Source: Marinobacter sp. SS13-12
GTDB taxonomy: Bacteria > Pseudomonadota > Gammaproteobacteria > Pseudomonadales > Oleiphilaceae
Reading direction: 5' to 3'
Assembly: GCF_030227115.1 (NCBI RefSeq)
Contig: NZ_JASSUA010000001.1
Location: 2,542,001 to 2,606,000, forward strand
Length of the DNA stretch: 64,000 nucleotides
Shown here in pieces: positions 25,585 to 34,508 of the stretch. The position numbers and the translations under genes are program-made. Numbering within the stretch: the first letter of the stretch is position 1; every line of letters begins with the position of its first letter. The notes beneath the pieces are model-generated. The model ran no database searches. It was not told where the DNA came from and was given only the letters and a program-made list of their open reading frames with translations.

Positions 25585-26031
25585 GATTAATCGACGCCAT
25601 TTATTAATACGTCGTTAAAGTTTACTGACGGGTTGTTCATCATTGGCGGGGTGATTATAGGCGAGATAAGGCAATCAGGACCATGCTGCAGCATTACGGC
25701 TTCGAAAAGGAACTGCGCTAAAGAACTGAATTGCAAACAAGCAGTTAAAGTGAAATCGGAGAAATAGTGTGGAGATTGTATATTAAGAAAATTTAAACTG
25801 ATTTATGTGATAACTTGTCAACTAAAGTAGGTCTACGCATTTCAGTCGGCCTTTTATTATTTAAATGGTTGAAATCGGGATTGGTTAAATCGTTTGGTTG
25901 TTATATTTGTGTATGTAAAGCCGACATATATGTGATAAATATAGTGATAATATAGATACATACACACTGAATTTCACAGGTTCTTCAACTAGGCTCAAAC
26001 AAATAATCCTCAGGATCAGGAGAACAGTTAA
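25585..26031. other. AT-rich intergenic region upstream of prpD
   Basis: This 447-base gap between divergent genes is clearly poorer in GC than its surroundings, especially 25730-25980. It holds a GntR-type box at 25815-25824 and several TGTGATAA-like direct repeats near 25807 and 25931. No gene is visible. Confidence 0.6.
25815..25824. promoter_or_regulatory. Putative GntR box upstream of prpD
   Basis: TTGTCAACTA fits the same T-N-GT-N2-AC-N-A pattern as the boxes before the GntR-family gene at 14449. It lies about 210 bases before prpD. This would place the detached prpD under the same regulator. Confidence 0.45.
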
Positions 26032-27516
26032 ATGTCAGCAACATTCGATCTCAACGAACGCCCCGACTACGATGAGCTCATCCAGACCATTGCCGATTAC
26101 ACCCTCAATTACAGGATAAAAAGCAAAGAAGCCTGGAACACGGCCCGCAACTGCCTGATGGACACAATAGGCTGTGGCTTACTCGCCCTGCGATTTCCGG
26201 AATGCACCAAACACCTCGGCCCGTTCGTTGATGGCACGGTGGTCCCCCATGGTGCTCGTGTTCCGGGCACATCCTTCCGGCTTGACCCGGTAAAAGCCGC
26301 ATGGGATATCGGCTGCATCATCCGCTGGCTGGATTATAACGACACCTGGCTTGCGGCCGAATGGGGCCACCCCTCAGACAATCTGGGGGGTATTCTTGCG
26401 GTGGCTGACCATCTTTCCCAGAAACGGGTGGCAGATGGCAAAGCGCCCCTGACCATGAAGGATGTGCTCGAAGCCATGATCATGGCCCATGAAATTCAGG
26501 GTGTGCTGGCACTGGAAAATTCTTTTAACCGGGTAGGACTGGACCACGTCGTGCTGGTCAAGGTGGCATCCACTGCCGTCACCGCAAAATTGATGGGCGC
26601 AAACCGGGAGCAACTGTTATCAGCGCTGTCCCACGCCTGGGTGGATGGTCAGTCATTACGCACCTATCGCCACGCGCCAAACGCAGGTTCCCGCAAATCC
26701 TGGGCAGCAGGCGACGCCACTTCCCGAGCGGTGCGCCTGGCCGACATCGCCATGAGGGGAGAAATGGGCATTCCGAGCGCGCTGACTGCGCCCCAATGGG
26801 GCTTCTACGATGTGCTGTTCAGCAAAACCAACAAAGACCAGGAGCTCAAGCCCGAGGACAAGCGTCAGTTTTCTTTACCCCAGGACTTCGGCTCCTACGT
26901 GATGGAAAACATCCTGTTCAAGATCTCCTTCCCGGCGGAGTTCCATGCCCAGACAGCGGCGGAAGCAGCGGTCACTCTGCACCCACAGGTAAAACACCGC
27001 CTCGACGAGATTGATCGCATTGTTATCACTACACACGAGTCCGCCATTCGCATTATCTCCAAACAGGGTAAGCTGGCGAACGCTGCGGACAGGGACCACT
27101 GCCTGCAATATATGGCGGCAGTGCCACTGATCTTCGGCAGCCTGACGGCCGAGCATTACGAAGACAGCTTTCATGAGGCCAATCGGGTCATCGACCAGGT
27201 TCGTGAAAAGATGGAAGTTGTGGAAGACGAAAGGTACACCCGCGAGTACCTGGAAGAGGACAAGCGCTCAATCGCCAATGCCATACAGGTGTTCTTCACT
27301 GATGGCAGCAGCACCGACAAAGTCGCGGTTGAATACCCCATCGGCCACCGCCGACGCAGAAAGGAGGGGATCCCGCTGTTGGAAGACAAGTTCCGCAACA
27401 ATCTTGCCACCCGGTTCCCAGGACAGCGCTGTGAGCGGATATTCCAGCTCTGTAAGGACCAGAAGGCGCTGGAAAGCACACCCGTGCACGAGTTCACCGA
27501 GCTTTTTGTAATATGA
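26032..27516 (+). CDS. prpD: 2-methylcitrate dehydratase PrpD (MmgE/PrpD family)
   Basis: This 494-residue protein matches the cofactor-free 2-methylcitrate dehydratase PrpD in length and motifs: [37 protein letters not shown] near residue 105 (an active-site loop), [32 protein letters not shown] and [19 protein letters not shown]. It performs the same net step as AcnD plus PrpF, so this strain appears to carry both routes. CAGGAG precedes the ATG. It stands alone, 4.5 kb from prpF, with unrelated genes in between. A GntR-type box upstream suggests shared control. Confidence 0.93.
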   Translation: MSATFDLNERPDYDELIQTIADYTLNYRIKSKEAWNTARNCLMDTIGCGLLALRFPECTKHLGPFVDGTVVPHGARVPGTSFRLDPVKAAWDIGCIIRWLDYNDTWLAAEWGHPSDNLGGILAVADHLSQKRVADGKAPLTMKDVLEAMIMAHEIQGVLALENSFNRVGLDHVVLVKVASTAVTAKLMGANREQLLSALSHAWVDGQSLRTYRHAPNAGSRKSWAAGDATSRAVRLADIAMRGEMGIPSALTAPQWGFYDVLFSKTNKDQELKPEDKRQFSLPQDFGSYVMENILFKISFPAEFHAQTAAEAAVTLHPQVKHRLDEIDRIVITTHESAIRIISKQGKLANAADRDHCLQYMAAVPLIFGSLTAEHYEDSFHEANRVIDQVREKMEVVEDERYTREYLEEDKRSIANAIQVFFTDGSSTDKVAVEYPIGHRRRRKEGIPLLEDKFRNNLATRFPGQRCERIFQLCKDQKALESTPVHEFTELFVI

Positions 27517-27588
27517 CGGTGATACAAAAAAGTTACAGGTGTGTCAGTTTCCTTTGCATCCGAAGACGTTCGTTTTGTTCGCCGACGA

Positions 27589-27616
27589 TTGCAGTTACAG
27601 AAATTTACAGTACACT
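27589..27616 (+). promoter_or_regulatory. Possible sigma-70 promoter of the EPS operon
   Basis: TTGCAG (27589-27594), a 16-base spacer and TACACT (27611-27616) lie about 75 bases before the first EPS gene. Each hexamer matches four of six consensus bases. Flanking TTTACAG / CTGTATGTAAA segments form an imperfect dyad around the predicted start of transcription. Confidence 0.35.
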
Positions 27617-27690
27617 GCTGTTCACGTAACGCTGTATGTAAACGCACTGGATGCGTATCGTCATAGTTGTGAGCAGCAAAAGGAGTTGGC

Positions 27691-29103
27691 GTGGCCCACG
27701 TCAGATTGTTCAGACACTATATCCACCTTCCGTACGTCATTCTTGGCCTGATTGATTTTCTGGTGCTCGCGCTTGCCTTCGCGTTGGCGGTGTTCTTTCG
27801 CTATTTCGGTGATGTTTCCTTCTTCCTTGAGAACCTGAATTTCCTGCTGCCATCAGCAGTTGTGTTCTCGGCAATGAACCTGCTGGTCATGGTAGCACTC
27901 GGTGTTCATCAGTCTCGCCTGGAAGAAGGCATGTCGGGCATGATGCTGCGCACGATCATGGCGCTGATCGTAAGCATTCCGTTGTGTGGATTTGCCAATC
28001 TGCTATCTGATGAGTGGCTCTGGTACATAGGGTCCAGCAGTGTACTGACGACAGGGTCCGTTTTCGGATTCTTTCTGCTGGGCATTGCCCGAATGCTCTT
28101 TTTTGCCACCGTTGGCAAGGAAACCTTCAAGCGAAAGGTGCTGGTGCTGGGTGCAGGCTTCCGCGCGAGGCAGATTCATGAAGACCTGAGGACGCCTTTC
28201 AATCGCAAGGGCTTTATCCTGACCGGCTTCGTGCCCCTGCCGGACGAACCGGTCGAGATCGGTGAAGACTACCTGCTGAACATCCCCACCACACTCCAGC
28301 AGTACATTCTCAAGCATCCGGTCAATGAAATCGTGGTGGCCGTGGACGACCGCCGCAAAGGGCTGCCCATGGAAGACCTTCTGGAATGCAAGATGGAAGG
28401 CGTACGAATTGTGGATGGCGCTTCATTCTACGAGAGGGAATCCAGAAAGGTAGCCCTGGAAATGGTCACCCGTGGCTGGCTTGTGTTTTCTGACGGATTT
28501 ACCGTTTCTTCCGTGTTCGGGTTCGGCAAACGTTCCCTGGACATACTGTCGGCTACCGTTCTTCTGCTGGCCGGCCTGCCGTTGATGCTGCTGACTGCCA
28601 TTGCCATCAAGATCGAGGATGGCCGCAAGGCGCCCATTTTCTATAGCCAGGAGCGGGTAGGGCTGAACGGCAGTGTGTTCAAGGTTTATAAATTCCGTTC
28701 CATGAGAACCGACGCCGAAAAAAACGGTGCCGTCTGGGCCAGCCAGAATGATGCACGGGTAACCCGGGTAGGAGAATTTATCCGCAAGGTGCGCATTGAC
28801 GAATTGCCACAAATTTTTAATGTACTGAATGGCACCATGGCCTTCGTTGGCCCGCGCCCTGAACGGCCGGTGTTCGTAGAGCAGCTGTCGGAGAAGATTC
28901 CCTTCTATAGCGAGCGCCACCGGGTCAAACCGGGATTGACGGGCTGGGCCCAGCTTTGCTTTGCTTATGCAGATAACGAAGAGGATACCCGGGAAAAGCT
29001 CCGGTACGACCTCTACTACATCAAGAACCAGAGTTTGTTGCTCGACCTATTGATTATAATTCAGACAGTAGAAGTGGTATTGTTCAAGAAAGGATCAAGG
29101 TAG
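27691..29103 (+). CDS. XrtA/PEP-CTERM-type polyprenyl-phosphate sugar-1-phosphate transferase (EPS priming)
   Basis: This 470-residue membrane protein starts EPS synthesis by moving a sugar-1-phosphate onto undecaprenyl phosphate. About four N-terminal helices (residues 10-140) are followed by a Rossmann-like domain (KVLVLGAGFRARQIHEDL) and another helix (ILSATVLLLAGLPLMLLTAI). The catalytic bacterial-sugar-transferase domain has YSQERVGLNGSVFKVYKFRSM, RKVRIDELPQIFNVLNG, MAFVGPRPERP and YSERHRVKPGLTGWAQ. The FFRYFGD-type N-terminus and the gene order match the exosortase-A-associated family. The start is GTG with AAGGAG upstream. Confidence 0.93.
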   Translation: MAHVRLFRHYIHLPYVILGLIDFLVLALAFALAVFFRYFGDVSFFLENLNFLLPSAVVFSAMNLLVMVALGVHQSRLEEGMSGMMLRTIMALIVSIPLCGFANLLSDEWLWYIGSSSVLTTGSVFGFFLLGIARMLFFATVGKETFKRKVLVLGAGFRARQIHEDLRTPFNRKGFILTGFVPLPDEPVEIGEDYLLNIPTTLQQYILKHPVNEIVVAVDDRRKGLPMEDLLECKMEGVRIVDGASFYERESRKVALEMVTRGWLVFSDGFTVSSVFGFGKRSLDILSATVLLLAGLPLMLLTAIAIKIEDGRKAPIFYSQERVGLNGSVFKVYKFRSMRTDAEKNGAVWASQNDARVTRVGEFIRKVRIDELPQIFNVLNGTMAFVGPRPERPVFVEQLSEKIPFYSERHRVKPGLTGWAQLCFAYADNEEDTREKLRYDLYYIKNQSLLLDLLIIIQTVEVVLFKKGSR

Positions 29104-29162
29104 TTTCGGGACCAGCTCTCCCCGAGACATGGAATCAGACATGGAACCAGAGAGGAATCATA

Positions 29163-29807
29163 ATGTCATCGAAGTATTCATTGAGGGGACTTTTGCTGTC
29201 CCTTACTGCGGTAGCACTCGTTGCGGGTTGTGCCGGCCCTCGCACTTCATCACCCGAAAAGATTCAGAACGCCCTCGCCGTTGATACCACCAACAGTGTC
29301 GACCAGTACATTCTGGGGGCGACCGACGTTGTCCGGGTTTCAGTCTGGCGCAACGATGATCTGAGCATTTCTGTACCCGTCAGACCGGACGGGAAGATCT
29401 CGGTTCCCCTCGCTGGCGACGTTCAGGCCAGTGGGCTGGCACCGGAAGAACTGGCGAGCGATATCGAGCTGCGCCTCGAGTCATACATTCGTGAGCCCCA
29501 GGTGAGTGTTGTTGTGACCAGTATGGGGAGTCACGAATTCAGTGACCGTGTTCGGGTAACCGGTGCTGTTCAGCAACCTACATCCGTTCCACACCGTTCT
29601 GGAATGACAGTACTGGATATGGTGCTGAACTCAGGTGGCTTGTCTCCCTTTGCCGCTGCAAACAACTCGGTATTGTATCGGATGGTTAACGGAGAGGTTG
29701 TCGCCATTCCTATCAAACTGGATGAGATACTGACCCGAGGTGACATTTCGACCAATTACAGGCTGAGGCCGGGCGATATTCTGACGGTGCCAGAGAGACG
29801 TCTCTGA
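29163..29807 (+). CDS. Polysaccharide export lipoprotein (Wza family, XrtA-associated)
   Basis: This 214-residue protein has a lipoprotein signal ending in VAGC (Cys near residue 23), so it is anchored to the outer membrane. The polysaccharide export domain follows: YILGATDVVRVSVWRNDDLS, VRPDGKISVPLAGDVQASG and an SLBB-like repeat ending in RVTGAVQQPTSVPHRSGMTV. The C-terminus reads YRLRPGDILTVPERR. It forms the periplasmic/outer-membrane part of the EPS exporter with the chain-length protein encoded 52 bases downstream. Confidence 0.93.
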   Translation: MSSKYSLRGLLLSLTAVALVAGCAGPRTSSPEKIQNALAVDTTNSVDQYILGATDVVRVSVWRNDDLSISVPVRPDGKISVPLAGDVQASGLAPEELASDIELRLESYIREPQVSVVVTSMGSHEFSDRVRVTGAVQQPTSVPHRSGMTVLDMVLNSGGLSPFAAANNSVLYRMVNGEVVAIPIKLDEILTRGDISTNYRLRPGDILTVPERRL

Positions 29808-29859
29808 TGAAGTCGGGAATTGAAAACCAGCTCGCGCCTCCAGGTAGCAGGTAATTACT

Positions 29860-31386
29860 ATGGCACTTCCACTAAGTCGGTTACCGATAGAAACTGTTCG
29901 TGAGATCCGAACCCGCAAATGGCTTGCGTTATTTGTGTTCGCGGCCGTCAGTTTTGCGGTACTGGCGGCAGGGTTTCTGTGGCCATACAAGTACCAATCC
30001 CAGGTGATTATTTTTGTAGACGACAGAAATATCATTCAGCCGTTAATGGAAGGCCGGGCCGTCACAACCGGGATTAGTGAGAAAGCATCGGCTGCCAGGG
30101 AACTGCTCTGGTCCCGTAGCGTCATGGAGAAAATCGCCAGGGACACAGAGATTTTTGGCGAAAACGCTGATGATATGAGCTCGGAAGCGTTGGCAGGCCG
30201 CATAAGTGGTATCCGGAGTAATATGTCCGTGGCTACGCGGGGTGACAACTACTTCAGCATTGGCTATTCAGCGTCTTCCCCCCTCAAAGCCTTCCAGATT
30301 GCGCAGAAACTGGGGCAGTCGTTCATAGAAGAGAACAGCAATCGAAAAAGGGCGGAAAGTCGTTCGGCTTATGACTTTATCGATAAACAGGTCAAAAGTT
30401 ATGAACGGCAGATTGCCGGTGTGGAGAAGCGCCTGAAGGAGTTCCTGTCAGAAAATGTTGACGGAACCGAGGCCGCCGCTAACTCCCGCTTATCCAACCT
30501 TCAAAGTCGCCTGGAAATGGCCCAGCTTGAAAAAGAAGAGCTTGAAACCCGCGCAAATGCCCTTGAAAGGCAAATGGCCGAGATCGACCCCAGAATCAGA
30601 CAGGGGCAGACCGTAGATGCCTACCAGCAGCGCATCAGTTCCATGGAAGAACAACTGGATTCCTTGCGTTTGCGCTACCACGACACCTATCCGGACATAG
30701 TCATTCTCCGGGAACAGATTGCAGAGCTTCGGAAGCAACGACAGCGAGCACTCGACAACCAGATGGAGTCTCCAGAGTCGTTCGGTGATGTCAACATTGC
30801 CAATCCGGTCTACCAGGATATTCGGTCTACGTTGGTTACCACAAATACCGAGATTGAGACCGTGGAAACGCGGATCCAGTCACTTGAACGGCTGATTGCC
30901 GAGCAAGCAACGCGAATGGAGCGGATTCAGGAAAACAAGGCGCAATACTCAGATCTGACACGAGACCTGGAAGTTAACAAGGAGATTTATAACGATCTCC
31001 TTAAACGCCGGGAGACGGCACGGGTTTCCATGCACCTCGATATTGAAGGCCAGGGGCTCAATTACAGGATTAATGAAACCGCACAGTATCCCAATGGCCC
31101 GTCAGGGCCAAAATTCTCGATGTTCGCCCTGGCAGGCCTGTTTATCGGGTTAGTGGCGCCATTTGGTGCTGTCGCCGCGCTATTGCAGGTTGACCCGAGA
31201 GTACGTTCCCGGGAACAGGTTGAGGATGTCCTCGAATTGTCGATATTGGAGCAATTTCCTGAAGTGCGTACGCCTTTTGAAAAACGAAGGGATCGCAGGA
31301 TAACCCTGGCCGTTTCGGTAATGGCGGTGGTCGTCGCCGGGGCCTATATCGCCGTCGCTCTGGCTGCAGTGTTTGGAGTATTTTGA
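29860..31386 (+). CDS. XrtA-associated polysaccharide chain-length determinant (Wzz/GumC family)
   Basis: This 508-residue inner-membrane protein has a membrane helix near residues 25-43 (ALFVFAAVSFAVLAAGFLW), a long periplasmic region and a second helix pair near residues 415-440 and 480-505. The middle (residues about 170-380) is rich in Glu, Gln, Arg and Leu with heptad-like spacing, a coiled coil. SEKASAARELLWSRSVMEKI and the proline-poor PSGPKFSMFALAGLFIG region fit the family. It sets EPS length and links the exporter to the cytoplasmic ATPase-like protein. It overlaps the next gene by four bases. Confidence 0.92.
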   Translation: MALPLSRLPIETVREIRTRKWLALFVFAAVSFAVLAAGFLWPYKYQSQVIIFVDDRNIIQPLMEGRAVTTGISEKASAARELLWSRSVMEKIARDTEIFGENADDMSSEALAGRISGIRSNMSVATRGDNYFSIGYSASSPLKAFQIAQKLGQSFIEENSNRKRAESRSAYDFIDKQVKSYERQIAGVEKRLKEFLSENVDGTEAAANSRLSNLQSRLEMAQLEKEELETRANALERQMAEIDPRIRQGQTVDAYQQRISSMEEQLDSLRLRYHDTYPDIVILREQIAELRKQRQRALDNQMESPESFGDVNIANPVYQDIRSTLVTTNTEIETVETRIQSLERLIAEQATRMERIQENKAQYSDLTRDLEVNKEIYNDLLKRRETARVSMHLDIEGQGLNYRINETAQYPNGPSGPKFSMFALAGLFIGLVAPFGAVAALLQVDPRVRSREQVEDVLELSILEQFPEVRTPFEKRRDRRITLAVSVMAVVVAGAYIAVALAAVFGVF

Positions 31387-32303
31387 TGAACAATTCCAGA
31401 ACAGACCAGGATAACGAACTCTTCGAAAATCCGGATCGAGACGCCGAGAAAGACAACCCCGTCAGAAATGTGGATGGCGACTATCAACCCGGGGCCGGAG
31501 GGCGTGGTAATGGCAAGGGCGGCGAGCTAGCCGGAGGCAGGTCTTACTCCGATTGGGACGATTCACGAATGCTTGTGCCCAGCTCGCTCGAGCTTGGCCC
31601 CGGCACCGTAGACAGATACGTCATCAGTAAACAGATTGTCCGGATGCAGGAGCCGCGCAGGCTAACCCCGGATGACCTGGATGAAAGGCGAATAATCTAT
31701 CCGGAATCCAGTAACAGGAGACTCGTTAACCACTTCCGCAACCTTCGCACCAAATTGCTGGAAAAATCCGGTGGTAACAATTTCACAATGGTTGTGAGTG
31801 GGGCCGGTACTGGCGCCGGGGCATCCTTTGTGTCACTGAACCTGGCCGCTGCTTTTGCATTTGACGAGGCCAAAACGGCTCTGATCATTGATTGCAATCT
31901 GCGAAATCCTGCACTCCATTCGACCCTTGATATTATTCCTGATGCCGGGTTGACTGACTTTCTGGACGATTCTGATTTTGATATTTCACGCATTCTTTAT
32001 CCCACCGGTATCCCGAGGCTACGCCTGATTCCCGCGGGTAGCAGGCGTGAAACGCCGAGTGAATTCTTTACCTCGTTTCGCATGAAGCAGTTTCTGCAGG
32101 CTGTAAGGAGGCGGTATCCAGACAGGTTTATCGTGCTGGACACAGCGCCGATTACCGAATCACCTGACGCGCGTATTCTCGCCGATCTGTGTGATTACGC
32201 GATGCTGGTTATTCCTCACGGGGGCATGACCGTTAACGGTATTGAGCAGGCGGCTTCTGCATTCAACCCGGAAAAATTTGTTGGAGCTGTCATAAATGGC
32301 TAG
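31383..32303 (+). CDS. XrtA-associated tyrosine-kinase-like (BY-kinase fold) protein with degenerate P-loop
   Basis: This 306-residue protein has a disordered, acidic N-terminus (residues 1-90) and a P-loop ATPase domain of the Wzc/CapB type. The Walker A position reads SGAGTGAGASFVSLNLA: the glycines remain, but both the catalytic P-loop lysine and the MinD-type extra lysine are absent (normally GEGKS/T). Walker A' (ALIIDCNLRNP) and the later FIVLDTAPI keep their aspartates. There is no C-terminal tyrosine cluster; the protein ends soon after the last strand. It may be a structural partner of the chain-length protein rather than an active kinase. Confidence 0.85.
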   Translation: MMNNSRTDQDNELFENPDRDAEKDNPVRNVDGDYQPGAGGRGNGKGGELAGGRSYSDWDDSRMLVPSSLELGPGTVDRYVISKQIVRMQEPRRLTPDDLDERRIIYPESSNRRLVNHFRNLRTKLLEKSGGNNFTMVVSGAGTGAGASFVSLNLAAAFAFDEAKTALIIDCNLRNPALHSTLDIIPDAGLTDFLDDSDFDISRILYPTGIPRLRLIPAGSRRETPSEFFTSFRMKQFLQAVRRRYPDRFIVLDTAPITESPDARILADLCDYAMLVIPHGGMTVNGIEQAASAFNPEKFVGAVING

Positions 32304-33582
32304 ATTAGCCGGGCCACGGAAGTGCCCAGAATTTTTCAGGTTTACTGTCATTTGTGCGGCCGTTGCCGCAACCAATGTCGTCCAGGCAGAGCCACTGACC
32401 CTGTCAGGTGGGCTGACCAGCCGGTTCAGCGACAACGTAGGACGTACGTCATCGAATGAAACCAGTGATACTGAAACCAGAGTCGACCTGTCACTGACGC
32501 ATCAGACCGATCCAGGCAAGTGTGAGGCGCGGACCGCAGCAGATGTCGGTTACGGGGTCTGGCGCAACGATACATTTGATCCCAAGAATTATGTGGCTCT
32601 GGATTTTGCCGGAGATTGTGAAATAGCGAGGGGCCTTTCCTGGGAAGTGTCAGATAACTTGCGAGACGTCACACAGAACGCCAGAGCCAGCGAAACGCCG
32701 GATAACCGCACACGTAAAAACGTTTTTCAGACCGGGCCGGTTTACTCGTTGATGCTTGGCCAGCTGGACCAGCTAACGTTCTCCACAAAGTATCAGAATA
32801 CCGATTTCAGTGAGCCGGAAGATACCGATAGTGAGCGTTACATCGGCACAGCCAGCTGGAACCATATATTCAGCCAGACACTCTCAGGCGGACTTCAGTT
32901 CAGTACCAATCGGGCGGAACTGGATACCGGCGCTGAAATAGATACTGACGTGGCCAGTCTGTTTTTCTCGAAATCCTGGCAGGCGACAAGCTTATCGGGA
33001 AGCATTGGCGTCAGTGAAATAGAGAGCCGTTTCGGAGGCAACACCCAGACGAACGATGGAATTGTATGGAATTTCTCTCTTGACCGGGAGATCAACCCTG
33101 TCACGCAGGCTTATGTCAGAGGCAGCCGTGAGCTGACGGATCAGACGTCCGATTTTGACATCAGGTTCGGCGAAGTTGTCTTCAACCTGCGTGAAACCAG
33201 TGCGGTAGAGGTAACGGCACTGGACGCAGGTTTTGTTCGCCAATTCAGTGATGCATCAAGTATCGATGTAGGCGTATTCGCCAACCGATCACATTACTTC
33301 AGGACAGACGAAGTTGAAGACAGCGTCGGTTTTTTCATTAATCACAGTCGTACGATTTCAACCTTGCTTTCTCTTCAGACAAGGGCCAGGTATCAGCATC
33401 GTACATTTGCTGACGACCTGAACGATGACACCTATAGTGCAGACATTGGTCTGGTTTACGAGCTGACTCAGGATCTCGATATCAGCGGTCGCGTTGGTCA
33501 CACCACCCGGGACAGTGATTCGGGAATCAGCGAATACCACGAGAACTGGGCCTCACTGAGCCTTGACTACCGGTTTTTCTGA
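32296..33582 (+). CDS. PEP-CTERM system-associated outer-membrane beta-barrel protein
   Basis: This 428-residue protein has a signal peptide (FRFTVICAAVAATNVVQA, cleavage near residue 31) and then many short amphipathic strands (SGGLTSRFSDNVG, VDLSLTHQTDPG, LSLQTRARYQHRTF) ending in a C-terminal phenylalanine (SLDYRFF), the typical outer-membrane insertion signal. Position after the kinase-like gene and length match the TIGR03016-type family of exosortase-A clusters. It probably forms an outer-membrane pore or anchor for EPS export. It overlaps the upstream gene by eight bases. Confidence 0.88.
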   Translation: MARLAGPRKCPEFFRFTVICAAVAATNVVQAEPLTLSGGLTSRFSDNVGRTSSNETSDTETRVDLSLTHQTDPGKCEARTAADVGYGVWRNDTFDPKNYVALDFAGDCEIARGLSWEVSDNLRDVTQNARASETPDNRTRKNVFQTGPVYSLMLGQLDQLTFSTKYQNTDFSEPEDTDSERYIGTASWNHIFSQTLSGGLQFSTNRAELDTGAEIDTDVASLFFSKSWQATSLSGSIGVSEIESRFGGNTQTNDGIVWNFSLDREINPVTQAYVRGSRELTDQTSDFDIRFGEVVFNLRETSAVEVTALDAGFVRQFSDASSIDVGVFANRSHYFRTDEVEDSVGFFINHSRTISTLLSLQTRARYQHRTFADDLNDDTYSADIGLVYELTQDLDISGRVGHTTRDSDSGISEYHENWASLSLDYRFF

Positions 33583-33620
33583 TATTCAGTCGCATTAGTA
33601 CGTCTAGGATCTGGAGCAAT

Positions 33621-34487
33621 ATGGAAGTGACAAAGAATGCGCTGACCATCGATGTGGAAGATTATTTTCAGGTGGCGGCTCTTGCGGAAGCCGTAGACCG
33701 GAATGACTGGGCATCGATGGAATACCGCGTCGAGGCCAACACCGATCGGCTGCTGGAGCTATTCTCACAAAGGGGCGTAAAAGCGACGTTCTTCACTCTT
33801 GGCTGGGTTGCTGAGCGGTCCCCTGAACTGGTCAGGCGTATCCAGAAAGCCGGGCACGAGATTGCGAGCCACGGTTACAGTCATCAGCTGGTTTACAATC
33901 AGACACCGGACGTGTTCCGGGATGAAACCCGAAAATCGAAACAGCTACTGGAAGACATCACCGGTGAACCAATTACCGGCTACAGGGCGGCCAGTTACTC
34001 CATTACTGCGCAGTCTCGCTGGGCACTGGATATTCTGTGCGAGGAAGGGTTTACCTGGGACTCTTCCATTTTTCCGGTACACCATGACCGCTACGGAATG
34101 CCGGGAACGCCCCATGAGCCCTATCGCCTGGAAGCGCCCGGTGGTGGTACATTAATCGAATTCCCGCTCTCCACATGCCCGCTGGGGAACTACCGGTTGC
34201 CGATAGCCGGAGGTGGTTACTTCCGCCTGTACCCATATTGGCTGAGCCGGTGGGGACTGGGGAAAATAAACAGGGCAGGGCAGCCCTTCATTTTCTATCT
34301 TCACCCATGGGAGATCGATACCGGCCAGCCCAGGTTGAAAGTCAAACCACTTTCACGATTCAGGCACTATAACAACCTGAACAAATGCATGGGGAGGCTC
34401 GAGCAGTTGCTTGAGGACTTCCGTTTCGGCTCGGTTTCAGATGTACTATCGGAGACAAAGATACCCGCTGGTGCTGTTGTCGTCTAA
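33621..34487 (+). CDS. XrtA-system polysaccharide deacetylase (NodB domain plus DUF3473)
   Basis: This 288-residue enzyme begins with TIDVEDYFQVAAL, the catalytic and metal-binding aspartates of this NodB branch. The His pair lies in EIASHGYSHQ near residue 90, and GYRAASYSITAQSRWALDIL and DSSIFPVHHDRYGMPG follow. The C-terminal DUF3473 part has GGGYFRLYPY and FYLHPWEID near residue 235. No signal peptide is seen, so it acts on lipid-linked or cytoplasmic intermediates, or is exported unconventionally. Gene order matches other exosortase-A loci. Confidence 0.93.
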   Translation: MEVTKNALTIDVEDYFQVAALAEAVDRNDWASMEYRVEANTDRLLELFSQRGVKATFFTLGWVAERSPELVRRIQKAGHEIASHGYSHQLVYNQTPDVFRDETRKSKQLLEDITGEPITGYRAASYSITAQSRWALDILCEEGFTWDSSIFPVHHDRYGMPGTPHEPYRLEAPGGGTLIEFPLSTCPLGNYRLPIAGGGYFRLYPYWLSRWGLGKINRAGQPFIFYLHPWEIDTGQPRLKVKPLSRFRHYNNLNKCMGRLEQLLEDFRFGSVSDVLSETKIPAGAVVV

Positions 34488-34508
34488 GAGACTGTTAAGG
34501 ATAGCGCA

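Noticed and set aside
27600..27660. Imperfect TTTACAG / CTGTATGTAAA dyad as a firm operator
   Set aside because: The arms match only in part and no regulator is identifiable; mentioned only with the possible promoter.
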